DNA of 64,000 bases from Sphagnum compactum (taxonomy: Eukaryota > Bryophyta > Sphagnopsida > Sphagnales). Location of the stretch: positions 3,286,001 through 3,350,000 of the forward strand of contig OZ234493.1 of the NCBI GenBank assembly GCA_965153455.1, written 5' to 3'. Below the pieces are notes generated by a model. It was not told the DNA's origin and searched no databases. It saw nothing but the letters and a program-made list of their open reading frames with translations. This document shows positions 36,311 through 47,885 of the stretch, piece after piece (position 1 is the first letter of the stretch; the number at the start of each line of letters is the position of its first letter). Made by a program: the position numbers and the translations under genes.

Positions 36311-39300
36311 ATTGTTCTATTTTGGTTACAATAAGAAATTAATGAAGAAATAAAATACACAAACTATAATGTGCAAAGACCATATTTATAAATAACTATT
36401 ACATTGAAATTGTGCTTCATTGTAGAAAGTTTTTAAAGAAAATTAGACCACGAAATCCAATAATCCCATTTGTTTGGAAAAAACAATTTTGCACCTACAC
36501 ACAATTTTATTATGTTGAAATTTGAAAATGATGGTTCATTTTTACCCTTCTTAGTGGTCTTTTAAAAGTTTCACAAACCTAGCAAATTTTATTATATAGT
36601 TAATTATTTGTTCATTCAAGATAATTAAGAAAAAAATTCAAACAACAAATCTAGTAATTTTGTTAACCATAACATATTTTGTTTACATTTAGACACATGT
36701 ACATGTGCAACTATAATATATAGTCGCAATTCAACTTAAATAAAATGCCACGTGGTGTCCAGTCACCTATGAATCACATTACCAATCACGAAAACAATAA
36801 AATTTTCATCTATCATTAGATGCCAGTAGTTGTTGTATGATAAGACTAGATCTTTTTTCTTCATTGTCGTCCAAATTAGTAGTAGTCACAAGTCATAATT
36901 GCATATGCAATTTAAAACCATTTTGTAATTGCATATGCGATTACAATTTGTTTTTACCATGTGCCATGAAGGATAATTGCATTGACAATCACAAAAAATG
37001 GTTGATTTGGAGTCCTTATAGTGTATGTCCCAAATTTTGATTGGAACAAAAAAATGAGAATTACTACAAATTTATAAACATGAATGTAGTGGTCCAAGGA
37101 AAGACCTCTTGGTCCTAACCTTTGAAAATTACTCAAAAAAATATGGTTGCCTCAATCTACTATCTATTAAACAAATTAAAAAAAGGACTGCTTGAAGCCT
37201 TCCTAGAATTTAAAACCATCAAAAAAATGAAAAATTGTTTTTTTTTGTGTTTTGAACAAAAGGAACCCCAAATGTTATTTCCTTGAAACTTTTTTCTTGA
37301 CCACTCATTTGGAATATTAAAATTAAATTTTTTGTAAATTCAAGTGAAGTTTCAAATCCTACATGGGTATTCTTTTGATATAAAATTTGAAATAAGAAAC
37401 TTTCCGTAAATGAATCTTATGTTGTTTTGAAATTGGGTGGTTTTCAAAAATTTTGGGTGAGATGCTTTTAACAGGACCATGTAAGGATGGGTAGACCCCA
37501 AAAGGTTTCAATTGCACTACAAAAGTTGTAAGCTTCCACAATTTAAATTTGGGCGATAACTATTTGTTGGTTACCTTTTGACTTCCACTCCCATTACCAC
37601 CTTTGATGTTTTATTCGTGGTTGGTAAAGGATGTCTTCTATTTTATTTCATGAACATAGTGATTCACCATTTATTCATATTAAAGAGTGAATCATGGCAA
37701 ATCTTGCCTAGGTTTGATTGCTCTAAAACATGACATTATTTTGCTTCCTCTTGTTTGCCTTCCTTTTGTTTTCCCCTTAATTTGTCCTTGGAATAAAGTT
37801 TTGCAAGTTCACATCATGAATATAGTTCATTTGTCAATTCTTCATCTTCAAATCCTTTTATGACGATTTAAATCAACCTAGAATGGTAGAACCCTTATTT
37901 TCCCCCCTTTTCTACATGATGGTAAAAACCTTATCTAGGCTTTATCCATGGTGTAAATGCCTTGCTTTAAGGGCTTCACCTTTTAGAAAAAATTCTTAAT
38001 GTATTGAAAAGGCAACTGGAGAACTCAAGAACCTAAATAGTAGGCATAAGATCCCACCTAATATCACCTTGTGATTTACATATATTTATGATAAGTCCAG
38101 GATTTATTATCCACCTTAAAAAATATCAGATCCAATTGTTTCCATCATCATTTTCATTGTAGCCTTTGTAACAAAATAGATGCAAAATCCCGAAAGAAAG
38201 AAGATGTGTTTGATTGTTGAAATAAAAGTGAAAAGAAAGAAAATATTAAGGTTCGATTTTCAAACTTCAAACGTGAAATTTTATAGCTTCATTTATTGTA
38301 AACCTTTGCCTAGTTGGGGAAGAAAAAGAAACATAAAACATAGGTGAAAGCATAGTTAAGTGGATAGTTTGGATTGTTATATTTGTATTTTAAATGACTT
38401 ATAGATGAACTTAACATGTAATTCAACATTAATGTTATCAAATTGTCCATGTTGAAAATTTCTAGTTCAACAGTTACTTTTTTATTTCTAAAAATTTCAA
38501 CATATGTGTAATATATGTAATATAATTAATTAATATTTTAACGATATTGCATTGCGTTAGTGGTTAGATGGATGCAAAGTAATTAATCTGGTTAGGCAGG
38601 TCTTTAATTCAAAATTGGCTGGTTAGACATTGAATTCTATTAAAAAAGAAAACCATACTAAATTTTTGAAATTAAACACTTTCTCGATCATAAAATGAAA
38701 TTTGACATGTGGACTCAAAAAAATGTAACATCATATGAGGTGAGGTGTTTGAAAATAAGATGCATTGACACTTTATATACTATAGTACCCAAGTGGCTTC
38801 AACATAAATTAAATTACTTTCAATTTTGCCAAAATTTCCAAAAAAAATTCAACCTTTTTTTCGAAATTTTCAAAAGCACATTCGAGTTGCCAGCCAATTT
38901 TGGACCAATGGTTTGCTTGACTAAATCAGTTACATTACATCCATTTGACCACTTACACAATGCAATATTTTTAAAATATTAATGATTTTTATTACATATA
39001 TTACACATATGCTGAAGTTTTCAGAATTAAAAAGGTAACTATTGAATTAAAAATTTTGGATTAAATTAATTATTTGGCAAAGAATTTCCGAAGCCGCCCA
39101 AATACTATAATATATAGTTGAATAATGCATTATCAAGTTTTATTAATCTCATTCAAAACTTCATGCTTCATGTTTTACATCTTTTTTTTTTACCAAGTAC
39201 ATGTCGAATCATGCACACAATTGGATTACCAATTTTTTTGAATGGAAGCATAAGAAAATGAACATCAGATATATATCATATTATAGGAGTTTTATTAAGA

Positions 39301-41140
39301 ATAAATTGTGAACTCTCGTCATGCCAACTTTGAAACATTTGACTTTGCTTTTATGCACCTTACCTCCTTTCATGCACCACATAATTGCAAGCTTCAACCT
39401 TACTTAAACCTAAGACCATAAACCTTACCTAAACCTAAGATTTCAGACCCTTGTGAATTTTTTAAAAACTTGCCAATTAGTTATAATATAGTAAAGTTGG
39501 ATGTAACAATTGTGTGTGCCCTAATTTTTTGATGTCTATTTTTGAAAATTATATCAAATAAACTTTTGTTTAGAGGCTTGGCCCATCCTTGGAGGAGATA
39601 CAAGATTACAAAGTTCATTTTGGGACCTTTTATACTAGGTGTTAGTTATATTTTGAAAAATATTTATTTTTGCAAAAGTGATGAATTTTTGTTAAATAAA
39701 CATGTTATACATTGGAAAAACACATTTGTTCAAATTGTTTTTGAAAAAATGAAAAATATTAAAATTCTTGAAAAGCATATTTTTTAGGTGTTACATATTT
39801 CATCTTTGCCCAAATTATGTTATATTGATGAATTCCCAAAATAGTCCACATTTATACTTATTACAATTAAAAATAGTTTATTTTATTTTATTTGTTCGTC
39901 AAGTTGAGTTGTCCCAAATCATAATGCCCCCCACCATGTCCTTTCATACCATTGAAAAACCATGGATGAGTAGCTTGTGCGCTAAGGTGGTTTAGTGACA
40001 TTTAAAAATATGTTCTATGTGTATATGGTGTTTGATATACATAATGTTGGGTAAATGTAAGCGTAATTTTCATTTAAATTCATATACAAACTTTGGTGTG
40101 TAAATGTAATTAAAAAAATGACACATGCATTTATGCAATTTTACATAACATGTAAATAAACACCACACACAATGACATATGCAATATTGCATTTTCTCCT
40201 TTCAAAGAGTAGTTATTAAAGTGGAGTTGGTTTAACAATGAAAAAAAGGAGGAAAAAGGGAAATTAACAAATGGTAGGCATGAGGAAAGAAGGAGGTAGG
40301 TATGAGAGAAGAGAAGGTTAAGTATGGAGGAATGATATCTTGAAAAACTTCTTTCATTGTGACCTTTTGAGTTCCCCCATTTTGTTCCATTTTGTTTAAA
40401 GGTTGTGTGCAAGTGTAATTGGTGGTGTTGTTATCATTTTACAACTATTTGCATTGTTGAAAGCTTCAACAACAAACATGTTTCAAATGTGTTTTTTACA
40501 ATTTATTCCTAACCCTTTTGTTTATGTTGGACTCCCTTATTGTGGTTGTTTTGGAACTTTTTTCATTTTGGTCTTGCAAAAAAAGGTTCAAAGTTTAAGG
40601 TGAGTTCCCCCATGTTCTTCCTCTTCATTTGTAATTTTTGCAACATTAGGTGGTGGCATCATAATCATCTTATATTTCCTAACATAATTGTAAGTTTCAT
40701 TAATGACTCGTTACCCTCTTATCTTGCTTTCATTGTGGTCTTGTTTTTTTGTCTTAAAAACACACAACTACCAATGAAAAATTTGAAATGCAATATCCTC
40801 ATATTTCTGTAAATCACAATTTGGAGACATATAATGGGCTCATTTTTTTGCAAACCACAATTTGGAGACATATATGGTATTGCATTGTGATTTACACTTA
40901 CACAATAAACTATTTTACATGGTCTCGTGTAAGTGTATATTAGAAATATATACACACATGTCCTACAAGTGTAACTATAAATATTAAAATATACATGGCA
41001 TGAAGTGTAAATGTAGAAACTTTGTCATTTGAATGTAAATGATTCACATTTACAAAATTTTACACACACAAACTATTTACACTTACATGCACAACATTCT
41101 AATTTAGACATGTGGTGTGGGACTTATTAAATATTGAATA
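36311..41140. other. Intergenic, AT-rich, no gene seen
   Basis: No supported gene. Near 38540-38640 there is a weak tRNA-like A-box/B-box pair (TTAGTGGTTAGATGG and later GGTCTTTAATTC). Open frames of 60-95 codons are as expected by chance at this composition. Confidence 0.5.
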
Positions 41141-41149
41141 ATTTATTCA

Positions 41150-41435
41150 AAAAAATGATAAAATCAAAACTAAAAAATATAGGGAAATTGAGGTACAATC
41201 TTGGTACTATTAGAAAGCCCTTCACGAGTGGGATTTTATGGTGATGATTTCATAATTTTTAGACCTAAGGTGTGAGAGACATTAAATTTTGAGTAATTTT
41301 CTTCATTAGAAGTTAATTTAGAACTCTAAAATATTTTTCACCATTGAGCTCTATCATGAGGTTACTGTTCACACTTGGAGTAATTACATAATCATGTTCA
41401 CACTTGGGCCAATGGCAGAGGCCACACTATATTAA
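41150..41435. repeat. Dispersed repeat, related to 54.8-55.6 kb
   Basis: Shares phrases with the duplicated module at 54808-55606: a ttggtactattagaaagccc stretch (ttggtattgttggaaagccc there), a tttcataattttagacct-like stretch, and cacttgggccaatg followed by ac-rich sequence. It is a diverged copy of the same interspersed repeat. Confidence 0.6.
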
Positions 41436-42515
41436 TAGAAAACAAAACCCTTGAATCTTTTAATGCTTTGTTTGCTTCTCCTGAGATTAGAGGGAGCACT
41501 CTGTGTCAGTGTCTTCAAGAATGCGGCGAAGATCATGATGCCGAGATATTAAGTACTTGTCCAGGGATCTGGCTGCTAGATTTTAAATCCTGTGCTAGAT
41601 AGGAGAAACCCTTATGTCCAGGGTTGCCAAGGCCAAGATACTTCAGCTTGAAGTGACTTACACAGGTACCTTGAGCTTCGAGAGTATCCCGGACGTTAAC
41701 CACCCCCTCCAACATTAGTGAAACCCAGTGGCAAAATTGTGTAGGTCCTCACAATGTCACCTAGACAAAGCTTGTTAGGGGTATTTAATGTGTTTCTTGC
41801 CAAAGAGCCATGTGGCACATATCAATGACATTTGCAACGTCTTGCAACAAGTGATGTCTCTTAGGGAAATATTAAACTGTATTTAACTCAGGAAATTTTA
41901 AATTGGAATCAGGGGACATGATTTAGTCTTGGAATGTGATAATAAAGGGGATATTAATTTGTTTAGAAAATACCAAAAGATTTGGGGTACTTCAACCAGG
42001 GTGCCACTGTAGGTGCTGTGCTGGCGCATCCAAGCAGGGGTTTTTTTTATTATTAAAAACACTTCCCTGGAGCCAGGGTGGCGAGCATGCACAGGCAGAT
42101 TATGACTTAACTGGCGACTTTATTTCAAAGGGACTGTTCAAACGTAGCCAGTATGTACACAGAAATGTGACGGCAGCCACTGCCTAGAAAAACAGAGTTC
42201 TGTCGCCTTTTAGGCGAATTCTTTTCAGAGAAAGGAAATTAATTACTGTGACAGACTATTCCGTTTTCAGAAAACTGTGTGGCCTTTTGGAGGTCTTTCG
42301 CCCAAAAGAAAAACAGACTGCACCCAAGGCTAACCGTACCACAAAGCTGTTGTGACAGATTCCTTGTGTTCTTAGTTATGTTATGTAGCTGGTATTCACT
42401 GAATTTGTGAAGAAAGTGCCTAAATGTGTTGGAGCCCACCGGCCCAGTCAGACGTATTATGTTTCAGAGACAGTAGAATGATGTGAACCTGCAAACACAG
42501 TACCATTTTTAATGT

Positions 42516-42951
42516 TTATCCTTGCAGGCGAGACGCTAAGTTCACCCCCCCCCCCTGGAGCACTCTCCGGCGCCCTTTCTGGGCCTGACAGTGCAGCCCT
42601 GCGGAGAACCGCGTGGTTCTGCTGCAGGGTTTGACTTTTTGTCTGTGGAAGTTATTCAAATAGAAAAGAAAACTTACACCCCATTGTGCTTGAATCTGTG
42701 CCAGTGATTGGTAGTTTGTTTTATACCTAGAAAGTTCTGGTTTCGAATCCTGTGAAGCTGCTGCAGCGCACGATAAAAATTAATGGACCGTTACTAAGTT
42801 GTTTTGCAGAATAAAAAGCAGATAGTGAACCATGCTGCATGGTTTTATGCAGAACCATGCAGGGGCAGAAAAACATGTGCAAGAAGACAATGAAAACAGG
42901 AGCCGGACAGAGCTTGATGGGGGTTATTTAGCGTCTCGCCTGCAAGGATAA
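42516..42951. mobile_element. 436-bp element with perfect 24-bp TIR
   Basis: The inverted repeats at 42516-42539 and 42928-42951 are perfect over 24 bp, starting TTATCCTTGCAGGCGAGACG. The interior has a C-run (42544-42555), a GC-rich hairpin (gcagccctgcgg...ctgctgcaggg), and a palindromic gcatggttttatgcagaaccatgc-type stretch near 42830-42860. There is no coding capacity and no convincing target duplication. It is most likely a non-autonomous (MITE-like) DNA transposon; a structured regulatory or RNA element is the alternative. Confidence 0.6.
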
Positions 42952-45325
42952 CCCAGCATTCATGACTGTACAGCAACTTCTCAAGCACATTACTTCACTG
43001 TAATAGGTTAGCTCAGTTTATTGCATCATGAAGTCCCTGGCATATCCTCCAAACAACACAGGCTCCTTCAAGACCGTAATCTGCAATCATAGCCTAAGTA
43101 CTGGAATGGCATTGGAAAAGGTCGGGCAGCTTGGGCTGGCTCTGAATACTCTGAACTCAATTTTGGTGCACCTTGATCCCACTTTCAAGATTGAAGGACA
43201 CCCCATCCTAGCGGCAATACTACCATGGAGATTATTGAACAGTCTCAATATTCCTATACCAAATTCTTTTGGTGTAGGCAGGGGGGACACTGGAATGCAA
43301 TAAACCTGCTAGTATACTTGAAGAGTTGGCTGCATTATTTTGAGAAGCTATCTGTCCAACAAGGAAGGAATTGAAATTTGAAACCTTGGCTCCCCAATTT
43401 GTAGCTACCTACCTGGGTTGTATTTTCCCAGTCAATCCAATGGGATTTGATGCCATATAGGACATGATATGATACCAAATGGACATGCAAGGGATTGAAA
43501 CCTCAGCTTAGCAAGCTGGAGATACTTGTTATATTTTCCCAGTGGGTCTGTAGCCTAGGAGGGGTCCAGAACTATGATGATTAATTTCTGATTAATCCCT
43601 TCAAGCACATAGGTAGATTATTAAACATATTTCAAAACAACAGTTGCAATATTCGTCATTCACAGGATTTTCAACATCAAACTTTATACTCTTTTCAAAT
43701 AGGATCACCCATGTGCCTAAAGTCAGAATCTTTATGTGAAAACTACACCTCAAAGGAGTTCATTACATGTGTCTAAAGATTCTCCTTTATGAGGAAAATC
43801 TTTTGATAAAGGAGAATCTTTCATCATCAAAAGTTCTCTTTTCTGCATTCATTAACCAAATTGAGCAATTTTGTGACATTAGAAGCGCTAGGTAGAGGGC
43901 TACAACTTTTCTTTGATCTTCAAAAGTGAAAAGAAATGTGTGAGTATTCAACCTTCTTTAATTTCTTAAGTGTTCATTCACCAGCCTATCTACCCCTAAC
44001 CAGAAAAAGAAATCTTGAGTTCATGAAACTAGAATATGCTCAAGACTGGTGCTTATATATCCCTGGTGGAATCTAAAGGGTGGTCCTATGAAGTCCCAAC
44101 AGCCCTTGGTGGCCCCTCAATGTTGTAACAATAATTTATTTTTTCATAAAATCCACACCATTTTTCGGAAATTTCTTTATTTGATGTCGCCTGTCACTTC
44201 TTTATTTGGTCACTTTTAATTTTCATCTTTAATGATATAACAAAACAAATACGTAAAGTGAAAGCAAATGAAGGATGGAAGAGTTGGCTCCAACTGGCTA
44301 CATCTTGCCCTCAAGGACTTCATATATGACCTAATGGACCTTCAGCAAATCATTATTCTATTAAATAACTTGAGACCAAAGGACCATTAATGAGGGACCA
44401 AAAGTGCTCAACAATTACTCCCTTTACTGGCTCACATTACCTGGACTTGCCTCCTAGTGTAAAGGTTAACATGTAGGTGTGTGTTGCCTTCCGGTCTAGA
44501 ATTCCTCTTCCTTTCTTTTACTTTCCTTTCGTGGGGTTTCAGAGAAAGGGTACCATCCTAAGGAAAGGTCATCCAACATGGTCATGCTAGGCTACTGCTG
44601 TCTCACGATTATTCACAGTTCAGTTAAGCCAGCAAAAGACTCTCACCCACCGCTGTAACTCTGAGAACTTCATCATAAGCAGCTTGTTTGTTGCATTTGG
44701 ATCAATCCTCCAAGTGTATTAAATGCTCAATGATGCAGGTAATTTGGATCCGGCACAGACATGCATCACATAATGTCTCAACATCTTTGTGAATTAAGAA
44801 CCGTTGGCCTCAACAAAGATGTCAAATTTTTTAACTTTGTCTAATATGTCTCTCATTCATTCATGGCCTTTTGTCAATTATTTAAGACATCTTTGGCTTA
44901 ATTCTCTCGCATTCGAGTTACTTTACATAATAAGCTATCACTAGTGACCACAACTCAAAATGATTGCCTGAGCATTAAAGCACCGTCCAAATCTAGTTTT
45001 GTCACTAGCTTCAATTTTTAATTTCCAGGCTAATTTCTGTTCTCTTAAATTCTGATTTCATTTCTGTGGCTTGAAGGTCTTTGTCTGTCCATAAGATTGG
45101 ATTTGGTCGATAACTTGTAGCTGCCTCTGATCTGCACAGGAGAGAAAGAAGTGCGATCGAAGCTACGCGAGCTGCATGCCTGCAGGGGTTTGCAAGTAAA
45201 TTGCGAAGAGCTAATCAACCACATTTTACAGAGAAGGGGCCAGAGCTGATGGCTGCAGCACCTGGGTGCCCATGAGATCCTTGCCCACTGTCTATATTAG
45301 TGCTAGAGCCCTCACGTGCATCATG
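42952..45325. other. Intergenic, no gene recognised
   Basis: Mixed composition. A 91-codon frame at 43028-43303 is open on both strands but resembles nothing known. No splice-consistent series of exons was seen. Confidence 0.45.
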
Positions 45326-45721
45326 TCAGAAATGTACAAGGCCATGAATAAGAGAGAAATTAAGACAAGGAGAAGATAGAGAGCCGGAAAAGAGAGACAT
45401 TCGACATAGGACCACGAGTACACACATAGAGATTATCGAGTACAGCATGTGCAGCTGCTCAATAGAACTCAGGAATGTTCCTTTTAATAGCTGAGGTACT
45501 GGGCATGGATGGAGAGTTTTGGAGAAAACAGTTCTTGAGAGCTTGCTGATCAGAGAAATTGCTGACTTATCCTGCCACCCATCGTGTCCCCGGGACGTTT
45601 CTTCTTTACTAAGAGGAGTAGTCTCGGAGTCTCTACTCCTGTTGCTCTCCGACAGACCCAGGTTTGTAATGTGTATTAGATGATGAACGCTCGTGAATAT
45701 ATCCTTTGTCGGAACTGCCAT
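45326..45721 (-). CDS. Hypothetical small protein, 131 aa, divergent from GT47
   Basis: Not recognised. It starts at an ATG (MAVPTKDIF) at 45721, about 570 bp from the GT47 open frame on the other strand. There is a charged Ser/Arg/Glu stretch at residues 23-50 and a hydrophobic segment near residues 92-107 (LYSIISMCVLVVLC) that could be a membrane helix. The composition is gene-like compared with the AT-rich flank, but there is no family support, and it may be a chance frame or lie in a 5' leader. Confidence 0.25.
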   Translation of the reverse strand: MAVPTKDIFTSVHHLIHITNLGLSESNRSRDSETTPLSKEETSRGHDGWQDKSAISLISKLSRTVFSKTLHPCPVPQLLKGTFLSSIEQLHMLYSIISMCVLVVLCRMSLFSGSLSSPCLNFSLIHGLVHF

Positions 45722-46292
45722 GTCTTTTGAACAAACAAACTTGCTCCATTTATTTACATGTTGGTTGCTAGTTTATATCTGATCAGATCTTACATGTTCT
45801 CTGATATGAAAAATTGTGCGGCTTGAAATTGAATGGAGCTTGTGCAGGCTCAAAAGATCATACAAGTAGTGTTCTTGAAGTGCGGGAAGAGGCCGGCCTC
45901 GAAGCAGTCAACATCTACGCTCTCACTGGTGATCATCACTGCACTTCCTGGTAGCCGGCCGGGAGATTTGCATTCCTAGAACCCTCTTGTCCGGTGGAGG
46001 ATGTGCAGGTTTTCGCTGAGCGGGATGGGTTTACTCTGGGCTATGATCTGAGGGATTGTTCCGACAGCTTAGGCGACACCCAGGAACGATATTCATACTG
46101 CTGCAGGCCTCTGTGTTCCAACTACTGTAGCAATGATTTCAGCCAGCCTCCTAATGGTATGAAACTCAGCGACTCCTTCTCTACCTCGCCGCAAGCAGAC
46201 TGATTGGATCACAGGTTCCTTCAACTTCCTAGTTACTAAACCGTGAGAAACCACGGAATGCTGGCGGATCAGATTCCGAATCGTAAAGGTGT
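45722..46292. promoter_or_regulatory. Promoter/5' leader region of the GT47 gene
   Basis: This stretch of 570 bp lies between two divergent open frames. It is relatively GC-rich around 45880-45970, with a gccggccgg core near 45953-45961. Several short upstream open frames precede the GT47 start. No definite TATA box or transcription start can be assigned from sequence alone. Confidence 0.35.
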
Positions 46293-47885
46293 ATGGAAGC
46301 AGCAGCCTGGAATAGTCCAGTAAACCGAGAAAACTCCGTTTACGTCAGCCTTGGAGCTTTGGGACAGCAGCTGGAGCACGTAATTTTTTTTTGCAAGGAA
46401 ATCGTGTCCGGTACAGCTAGCTTGCTCTATAGAGATTCCAGACAATCTTCTCAAATGGTGGCTCAGTCTCTAGGCTTTGATCAAATGCTGAAAACAACAA
46501 GAAGTTCTAAGTTAATGTTCTGCTGCATCATATCGAGCCTAGTGGTAATTCTCATCACAACTTGGGCATGTCCCGAATCCCAAGTACTACTATCCACGCG
46601 TCCACATACTTTCGAGGAGCTCGTCACGAAGCCATCTGGTATCAATGATCCATGCGCCGGCAAGCGAATATACATGTACGATCTCCCACCCAAATTCAAC
46701 GTTGCGCTTCTGGAGCGTTGCGGGAAGAAATTGGTGAAGTGGATAGATTTCTGCCCACATATGCAGAATTATGGATTCGGGCAAATGGTGTCGAAATCGA
46801 CAGCTGCGCCATTGTTCGCCAAGGACTGGTATGGCACAGACGCCTACATGCTAGAAGTCATATTCCATGCACGGATGCAGAGATACAAATGTTTGACGAA
46901 CTCGGAGTCTGATGCCGACGCTTTCTTCATCCCGTATTTCGCTGGCATTGACGCGTTGAATAGTTTGTACACTGACAACCGCACAGAGACGCTAGGACCC
47001 GAGCTAGTGGCCTGGTTGCAAGACAACACCACAGACTCTTGGCAACGACACGGCGGGCACGATCACTTCCTAATCGCTGGTAGAACGGCCTATGACTTCG
47101 CCCGCCCACTCGAAGGCTCCTTCGATAACTGGGGCACTACGCTTCTAAACCTACCTGAACTAGCGAATATCACGGACTTAACACTGGAGGGCAGGAAGTG
47201 GTTAGGGATGGATCAAGCGATCCCGTACCCAACAGGTTTTCATCCAGCTACAGCCGGGAGCTTACGCAAATGGACCGATCAAGTTCTAACCGTTTCTCGC
47301 CGGTACCTTTTCGCGTTCTCAGGAGCCTTACGCCCCTCGATGACCACTAGCATCCGGGGCTCACTCTACGACCAGTGCTTGAGAGCAACCACTCGTTGCT
47401 CGCTGCTAGACTGCAGCAAGATCAAGTGTAGCCATAATCCAGTGCCGATTTACAGCAAACTTTTACTAGCCGAGTTTTGCCTACAACCCAGAGGTGACAC
47501 CGCGACTCGTCGATCGGTTTTCGACTCCATCATCGCTGGTTGCATTCCGGTTTTCTTCCACGAGGATACTGCGTACAATCAATATTCCTGGCATTTGCCC
47601 ACGACAGACCCGCAAAAATTCTCTGTGTTCATTCCCGAAGAAGGGATAAAAAACGGGTCGATTGTTGTGGAAGAGGTGCTTGGAAGTTACTCCAAATCGA
47701 GAATCAGCGAGATGCGTGATGAGCTCATTAAGCTCATTCCGGGATCGCTTTACAGACATCCCGATTCCAGAGATGCTGTGTTGACGGAGAAATTCCGTGA
47801 CGCTTTCGATCTGGCAATAGATGGGATGCTGAAGAAAGTAGCATCCTCCAAGCTGTCTAACGCAGCTACCACTGTCCGATCATAG
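46293..47885 (+). CDS. GT47 exostosin-family glycosyltransferase (MUR3/XLT2-like)
   Basis: Probable Golgi type II membrane galactosyltransferase acting on xyloglucan or a related hemicellulose. The frame is intronless, as is usual for group-A GT47 genes. The open frame gives 530 aa; a start at 46455 (MVAQSLGF, 476 aa) fits the short cytosolic tail of the family better than the first ATG. The membrane anchor is residues 75-92 of the long form (LMFCCIISSLVVILITTW). The exostosin domain spans about 124-510: RIYMYDLPPKFN (125-136), a DFCPH stretch (152-156), a block with LEVIFHARM (187-195), DADAFFIPYFAG (207-218), HDHFLIAGR (256-264), AIPYPTGFHP (309-318), RRYLFAFSGA (336-345), FCLQPRGDTATRRSVFDSII (395-414) then AGCIPVFF. 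These are the conserved blocks of MUR3-type enzymes. N-glycosylation sites such as NTTD and NITD are present. No disruption is seen. The acceptor substrate cannot be told from sequence. Confidence 0.9.
   Translation: MEAAAWNSPVNRENSVYVSLGALGQQLEHVIFFCKEIVSGTASLLYRDSRQSSQMVAQSLGFDQMLKTTRSSKLMFCCIISSLVVILITTWACPESQVLLSTRPHTFEELVTKPSGINDPCAGKRIYMYDLPPKFNVALLERCGKKLVKWIDFCPHMQNYGFGQMVSKSTAAPLFAKDWYGTDAYMLEVIFHARMQRYKCLTNSESDADAFFIPYFAGIDALNSLYTDNRTETLGPELVAWLQDNTTDSWQRHGGHDHFLIAGRTAYDFARPLEGSFDNWGTTLLNLPELANITDLTLEGRKWLGMDQAIPYPTGFHPATAGSLRKWTDQVLTVSRRYLFAFSGALRPSMTTSIRGSLYDQCLRATTRCSLLDCSKIKCSHNPVPIYSKLLLAEFCLQPRGDTATRRSVFDSIIAGCIPVFFHEDTAYNQYSWHLPTTDPQKFSVFIPEEGIKNGSIVVEEVLGSYSKSRISEMRDELIKLIPGSLYRHPDSRDAVLTEKFRDAFDLAIDGMLKKVASSKLSNAATTVRS

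Noticed and set aside
42700-42775. A tRNA gene, from GGTTTCGAATCC-like T-loop sequence
   Set aside because: No matching acceptor stem or D-arm could be paired around it, and it lies inside the 436-bp TIR element.
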